Position numbers and translations under genes: made by a program | The notes under the pieces: generated by a model | Seen by the model: the letters and a program-made list of their open reading frames with translations, nothing else | Databases searched by the model: none | Told to the model about the DNA's origin: nothing | In this document: positions 50,195-50,813 of the stretch, piece after piece | How the letters are laid out: each line of letters begins with the position of its first letter | Numbering within the stretch: the stretch's first letter is position 1 | Assembly: GCF_000158915.1 (NCBI RefSeq) | Contig: NZ_GG657754.1 | Coordinates: 5,054,522-5,105,334 of the forward strand | DNA from: Streptomyces himastatinicus ATCC 53653 | GTDB taxonomy: Bacteria > Actinomycetota > Actinomycetes > Streptomycetales > Streptomycetaceae | Direction: 5' to 3' | DNA length: 50,813 bases

Positions 50195-50650
50195 ATGGCC
50201 CTGTGGGACCGCATCAAGGATTCCGCCCAGACGATGCAGAGCCAGCTGCTCGCCAAGAAGAACGACCTCAAAAGCGGCGCGTTCCGCGACGCCAGCATGG
50301 CGATGTGCGCCCTGGTGGCGGCGGCGGACGGCTCGATCGACCCGTCCGAGCGGCAGCGCGTCGCCCAGCTGATCGCCACCAACGAGGTGCTCCAGAACTT
50401 CCCCGCGGACGACCTGCGGTCGCGTTTCGACGCCTACCTCGACAAGCTGACCATGGACTTCGACTTCGGCAAGGTCAGCGTCCTCCAGGAGGTGGCCAAG
50501 GCGAAGAAGAAGCCCGCCGAGGCCCGCGCCGTCGTCCAGATCGGCATCGTCATCGGCGGCGCCGACGGCGACTTCGACGCGACCGAGCGGGCCGTGGTCC
50601 GCGAGGCGTGCTTCGCCCTGGAGCTGGACCCGGCCGAATTCGATCTGTAG
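50195..50650 (+). CDS. terB: TerB-family tellurite-resistance protein
   Basis: 151 residues from ATG 50195 (CGGAG upstream). Helical TerB domain: ASMAMCALVAAADGSIDPSERQRVAQLI, repeated in IGIVIGGADGDFDATERAVVREACFALEL with the two acidic metal-binding-like loops. The Ter group is linked to tellurite, oxidative and phage stress and sits at the membrane with TerC. No terC, terD or terE is visible in the window. It shares an operator with spo0M upstream. Confidence 0.9.
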   Translation: MALWDRIKDSAQTMQSQLLAKKNDLKSGAFRDASMAMCALVAAADGSIDPSERQRVAQLIATNEVLQNFPADDLRSRFDAYLDKLTMDFDFGKVSVLQEVAKAKKKPAEARAVVQIGIVIGGADGDFDATERAVVREACFALELDPAEFDL

Positions 50651-50707
50651 GGCGGCCGATCCATGGGCAGCCGATCTGCCTACGGCGTGCGGCCGCCCCC
50701 GGACCTG

Positions 50708-50813
50708 TCACAGCGGGGTCGCGGCCGGGAGGACCCGGAAGAGGGCGATCGCCGCGTTCGCCGAGGACAGCGCGGACGCGGCCGTTCCCCCGGGCGGCGC
50801 CCCAGGCGGCGAC
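50708..50813 (-). CDS. Possible 3' end of a minus-strand gene running off the window
   Basis: The minus-strand frame SALSSANAAIALFRVLPAATPL ends at TGA 50708-50710 and is open to the edge with typical G/C third positions. No domain can be judged from ~35 residues, so it is only a suggestion. Confidence 0.3.
   Translation of the reverse strand, partial: SPPGAPPGGTAASALSSANAAIALFRVLPAATPL

Noticed and set aside
1..50813. CRISPR array
   Set aside because: I looked for regularly spaced identical repeats; only the 11-bp arm repeats and short operator palindromes were found, without spacers.

Overview
The window is high-GC actinobacterial chromosome and almost certainly Streptomyces. The evidence is the strong G/C bias at third codon positions, GTG starts, paired DUF2267 and DUF5994 proteins, an HSP18/RheA-type regulator, a CGNR protein, MmyB-like XRE and Spo0M/TerB genes. 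The left edge (1-3.9 kb) is ordinary core: an FG-GAP protein, a Yip1-type membrane protein, a purine-type phosphoribosyltransferase, dCTP deaminase, a tiny zinc-ribbon protein and tRNA-Gly(CCC).

From tRNA-Gly to about 25.9 kb is a composite genomic island. The last 44 bases of the tRNA recur exactly at 14748-14791 and 19068-19111, and the tRNA terminator recurs at 19116-19151 and 23756-23791. This marks two att-bounded units in tandem plus a decayed third copy. Unit 1 (3.9-14.8 kb) has a flavoprotein, an overlapping pair of UTRA regulators (one with and one without a GntR DNA-binding domain), an anti-sigma-like ATPase, an IS481 copy, a MmeI-like single-chain restriction-modification enzyme, a decayed HAD gene, a TIR-effector locus whose two reading frames meet at a run of nine A, and an IS630 copy. 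Unit 2 (14.8-19.1 kb) has two DUF5994 genes, two small genes and a SpoIIE-type phosphatase. No integrase gene is visible in either unit, although 11-bp-periodic repeats typical of integrase arm sites flank the att cores.

From 19.1 to 25.9 kb there is a decaying operon (anion transporter, CBS protein and fragments, each with frameshifts or stops), then a heat-shock module (divergent HSP18 regulator and hsp20 with two RheA-type operators), two DUF2267 genes, a hydrolase fragment, an MBL hydrolase/CGNR regulator pair, and remnants of the island's flavoprotein and GntR genes.

From 26 kb onward the region looks like variable chromosome-arm content. It holds TetR/SDR, a LysE exporter, a GT-C-like membrane protein, a RibD/DHFR-like protein, a two-domain TrkA-N membrane protein, a PepSY lipoprotein, and a two-component system whose response regulator has lost about half its receiver domain. 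These are followed by polytopic membrane proteins, two damaged secreted-protein genes, a TmrB-like ATPase, MerR and HEAT proteins, lipoproteins, a cupin, and a PLP decarboxylase divergent from its MocR regulator. The rest is a toxin-antitoxin locus whose PIN toxin lacks its first catalytic Asp, an MFS exporter facing an XRE regulator, and spo0M and terB genes that share the operator TTCTACA-N4-TGTAGAA/T. The most striking feature is the defence-bearing, tRNA-anchored island with a possibly phase-variable TIR effector.
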